A DNA stretch of 64,000 bases, from NCBI RefSeq assembly GCF_030272615.1, contig NC_081415.1, positions 600,677,644-600,741,643 of the forward strand, in the 5' to 3' direction. The position numbers and the translations under genes are program-made. The notes under the pieces were generated by a model. That model saw only the letters and a list, made by a program, of their open reading frames with translations. It searched no databases and had not been told where the DNA came from. Shown one piece after another: positions 61,266 to 64,000 of the stretch; position 1 is the first letter of the stretch, and each line of letters starts with the position of its first letter. This stretch comes from Cryptomeria japonica (taxonomy: Eukaryota > Streptophyta > Pinopsida > Cupressales > Cupressaceae).

Positions 61266-62963
61266 GGAAATTTAGTGTTCCTTTGCAAGCGAAAAAGATA
61301 GCAGCATAGACGGTTTTCATAACGGTTCTTGGTTCAGAATTGCATGCATTATATTGCTTACAAATCTCTCTGCAGTTTGTATTCAGAACAAGCGTTCCAT
61401 TAAATAGGTATGCAATTTGTCACAGGAATAATAATTTATTATGCTATGTTTATGATTTTGAATGTCACTCATTATTTTGTTGTTCTACGTCAGTTTAGGT
61501 TTCCTTCAGTTTACATTTAACATTTTTATTTGATTGAATTTGTTCTTCATTTTCTAGGATATTTCGTAGCTTTGCAATTTGCTGTTAAGCTTACTTCGGA
61601 TTCTACTTTGTAAGGTATTTTTTTTACATCTTTTTGAGAGAGATTTTAATTATACTGTACATGCTGTCAAGGAAATACTATTCAATGATTAAACCCACGA
61701 GTAGTGTAATAGATAATGGAGGGCTTACATTATACGAAGTTGTGTAAAACTGGAATCCAAAAGCTGAAAACTATATTATTTCTTTTATTTAATTGTTTTT
61801 TTTTAACTATTATATATATCGTTTTTAAAAATTTGAATGTGTATTAATAGTCTGATCTTATCCCCTAATATTCACGAGGATAGTTGCCTACGCCTCCAAA
61901 CTTGCTTCCAACCAATCCAATAAGATACTGGACTACTCGTACTTGGCGTCTGTCATCTAATCTGGGCTGCTTATGTATAGGTGTTGGGAAAACAACAGTG
62001 CCTTCGCCTGCCATCGCTCTTTTTTCAGTTTTCACTTGATTTTTGGCCGTGTAAATTCTTAACCATTGTTGATACACAGTTGGATTTATTCTTTAATTAT
62101 TCTCTCTCTGATAAAGTTTTGCCCATAGTGAACCTGAACTTTTCTCTCCCATTTCGTTAATTTTTATCTGATTGTTGTTGTCAACTTACTCGTTCACTTA
62201 ATGTTTTGTGCTTTTAAATCTTCCGTGACAACCACCCTGTCTGTGAACTGGACTAAATAATTGCAATGATGAAGATGCTGAGTTTTGATGGTACAATGAA
62301 GAAACATAAACATTTTTCAGAATATAGCAACTGTAGTTCTTTTAGCCATTTATTTACGACTGGCAATAACAATAGATATGTTTTTACAGATGCATTACAT
62401 CAATGGACATGGAAAATAATGTTATCTGGGTTAAAAATAATTACTGCATGTATATAGCAGAGACCAATTTCATAACATGTTTACATTAAAATTTGTTTAA
62501 GGTTAAGATTTCACCGTTTACATATTGCAGACATTTTTCAGTTTCGTCTTTTCTCTTAACGAATTATGTCTACTTTATTTTTTATTTAATATACATATAA
62601 TTTTTTATAGACTATGGATGCAAATTCTTATGAAGAAGTATTTGTGAATGAAAATACGAATGTCGAAATCAACAACATAAATCATTCCCCAACTTCCGTT
62701 CGAGCAGAAAGAAACAAATTTGTTCACACTCCCACTCCTATAGATTCGAGTGGCTCCAACAAACCAACAATCATATTGAATCTGTAATGGATAGAGCAAT
62801 TGGGTCCATTGACCAGCACATTCGTAGTATTTTAAATGACTTTGAAGATATTGCCATAGGAGAGCGACCAAATGCACGAAATCCAAGAAATGATCGAATA
62901 TTTGCATTTCAAAGGAGACCATGTCCCTCAGATCAAGGAAGGATTCTTCTTTTTCTTGAATGA
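61266..62963 (+). pseudogene. Candidate remains of a small spliced gene, family unknown
   Basis: Possible exons are bounded by good splice signals: donor AG|GTATGC at 61407/61408, acceptor TTTTCTAG ending at 61557, donor AAG|GTATTT at 61614/61615 and acceptor TTTTTTATAG ending at 62610. Three bases later ATG opens a frame (62614-62787) reading MDANSYEEVFVNENTNVEIN and SVRAERNKFVHTPTPIDSSG. A second frame, which reads NNHIESVMDRAIGSIDQHIR and AIGERPNARNPRNDRIFAF, continues to a stop at 62961-62963. The composition of the second part looks protein-like rather than random, so a single indel near 62760 probably split one ~115-codon exon. It resembles the acidic tails of Myb/SANT-like transposon-associated plant proteins, but I cannot confirm that. 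The first exon boundaries are inference. Confidence 0.3.
61865..62077 (-). CDS. Small unrecognised minus-strand open frame
   Basis: 70 codons, with an internal Met at codon 22 that would give 49 residues (MAGEGTVVFPTPIHKQPRLD and GLVGSKFGGVGNYPREY). Unlike other short frames here, its composition is balanced (Gly, Arg, Val, Pro, charged residues) and the DNA is GC-richer than its surroundings. I do not recognise a family. It lies antisense within the putative second intron of the candidate spliced gene. It could be a captured exon or a fossil. Confidence 0.3.
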   Translation of the reverse strand: MYQQWLRIYTAKNQVKTEKRAMAGEGTVVFPTPIHKQPRLDDRRQVRVVQYLIGLVGSKFGGVGNYPREY

Positions 62964-63570
62964 ATATAATATTTATGAAAAGTTTGATAAACTTCCAAGT
63001 AAATATGTATATGTTTTTTTGAATATATGAAACGATGGTGGTAGTTTGTAAATTTTTATGTAAAATAATAATAAAGTTTGACTGTTGTTTTTTATGTAAA
63101 TTTGTTAGAATGTTCTTCAAATTTGTTTATTCCTTTTTCAAATAATGTTTTCCATACTTTATTGTTATTATCAATTAAGATTTTCCCTCCTCGATTATAT
63201 ATTATAATCAAACAATAATAATAAATTTATCAACATGCAATTGATTTAAATATAAAAAAATACATTGTTCAACATATGGATGTAATAAAAATTAATCAAG
63301 TAAAAAATATATTTAGTACTATAATCAAAAAATATATAATTAATTTATAAAGTAATTATATATATTACAAAAAAATTTAAGTGAAAAATGTTACACCATT
63401 ATTGGTCACATAATATTAATCAAGTTATTAGAAATAAAATATAAATAATATTAATATTATATAATACATCTTTACTTATACTTTAATTGTCAATACAAAT
63501 AATTGTATTGAAATGTTTATAAATAAAATGTTAATTTTAATTGTATTCAATATTTAATATTGAATTAATA
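62964..63570. other. AT-rich stretch without genes
   Basis: Very AT-rich with many poly-A and poly-T runs. The minus-strand frame 62605-63120 is the complement of the candidate exon and this AT-rich DNA and shows no domain. Confidence 0.5.
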
Positions 63571-64000
63571 AACAAATTTCTGAAAAATTCACAAAAAAAT
63601 ATTGAATATTGATGTTAAAGAGTACATTAATAACTCCATATTAATCAAACTCGGCTTAATGACATTATAAGTTTTAATATTAACAAATTTCTGAAAAATT
63701 CACAAAAAAATATTGAATATTGATGTTAAAGAGTATATTAATAACACCATATTAATCAAACTCAGCTTAATGACATTATAAGTTTTAATATTAACAAATT
63801 TCTGAAAAATTCACCAAAAAAATATTGAATATTGATGTTAAAGAGTATATTAATAACTCCATATTAATCAAACTAATATTCATGACATTATAAGTTTTAC
63901 TATTAACAAATTTCTGAAAAATTCACAAAAAAAAATTGAATATTGAACTAATAAACAAATTTGTTAATAATATATTAATAAAATGTTAATTGAATATTGA
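63571..64000. repeat. 111-bp AT-rich tandem repeat, continuing to the window edge
   Basis: The string 'aacaaatttctgaaaaattc' starts at 63571, 63682, 63793 and 63905 (spacings 111, 111, 112). The first three units are nearly identical; the fourth diverges after 40 bases. The array may extend past the window. Confidence 0.93.

Noticed and set aside
62605-63120. 171-codon minus-strand frame at the right edge
   Set aside because: Antisense to the candidate exon and AT-rich DNA; composition (Phe, Ile, Lys, Tyr) fits chance in such DNA.

Overview
This is eukaryotic nuclear DNA from a plant, almost certainly a seed plant with a large, repeat-rich genome. A gymnosperm is plausible from the very low gene density and old nested retrotransposons, but the sequence alone does not prove it. 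The plant assignment rests on a broken copy of the plant rhamnose-synthase (RHM) first exon and on plant retrotransposon lineages: Tat-like Ty3/gypsy with two RNase H domains, Athila-like Ty3/gypsy, and Sirevirus-like Ty1/copia. I see no intact protein-coding gene, no rRNA or tRNA gene and no CRISPR array. Every recognisable coding stretch carries stops, frameshifts or deletions.

1-13.7 kb is a local duplication field. Two ~1.3-1.5 kb direct repeats (1-1340 and 2345-3870) are followed by about two and a half tandem copies of a ~3.8-4.4 kb segment (about 3890-7700, 7700-12185, 12185-13700). These segments carry degraded pieces of an RHM exon. The best copy (10848-11861) has had its NAD-binding start amplified into three 183-bp tandem units.

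13.7-22.8 kb is AT-rich non-coding DNA with two convincing solo LTRs flanked by exact 5-bp target-site duplications (18143-18932, flanks cctat; 20632-22058, flanks catat). The second contains a (GT)43 microsatellite. A further LTR-like stretch lies at about 15432-16630.

22.8-50.5 kb is a three-level nest. The outer host is an Athila-like gypsy element on the + strand: LTR end, primer site and gag at 33.5-35.8 kb, protease and RT at 48.1-50.5 kb. Into its LTR went a minus-strand Tat-like element (23254-33471), which keeps protease, G-patch, a second RNase H and integrase but has lost reverse transcriptase. Into its gag end went a minus-strand Sirevirus-like copia element (35824-48126), which lacks the integrase core. 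The right LTR of that copia element was in turn hit by a plus-strand Tat-like element (41004-47229), later 5'-truncated by a deletion that also removed part of the copia LTR.

50.5-64 kb holds a sequence of unknown origin abutting the Athila RT, a solo copia LTR (50946-52217), a second Sirevirus-like copia element with both LTRs (52931-60025, minus strand), and a non-LTR stretch at 61.2-63.0 kb that could be the decayed remains of a small spliced gene. The window ends inside a 111-bp AT-rich tandem repeat.

The genes do not act as a pathway. The interest lies in the insertion order, in complementary domain losses between related elements, and in the RHM exon amplification. I did not find a clearly new biological system.
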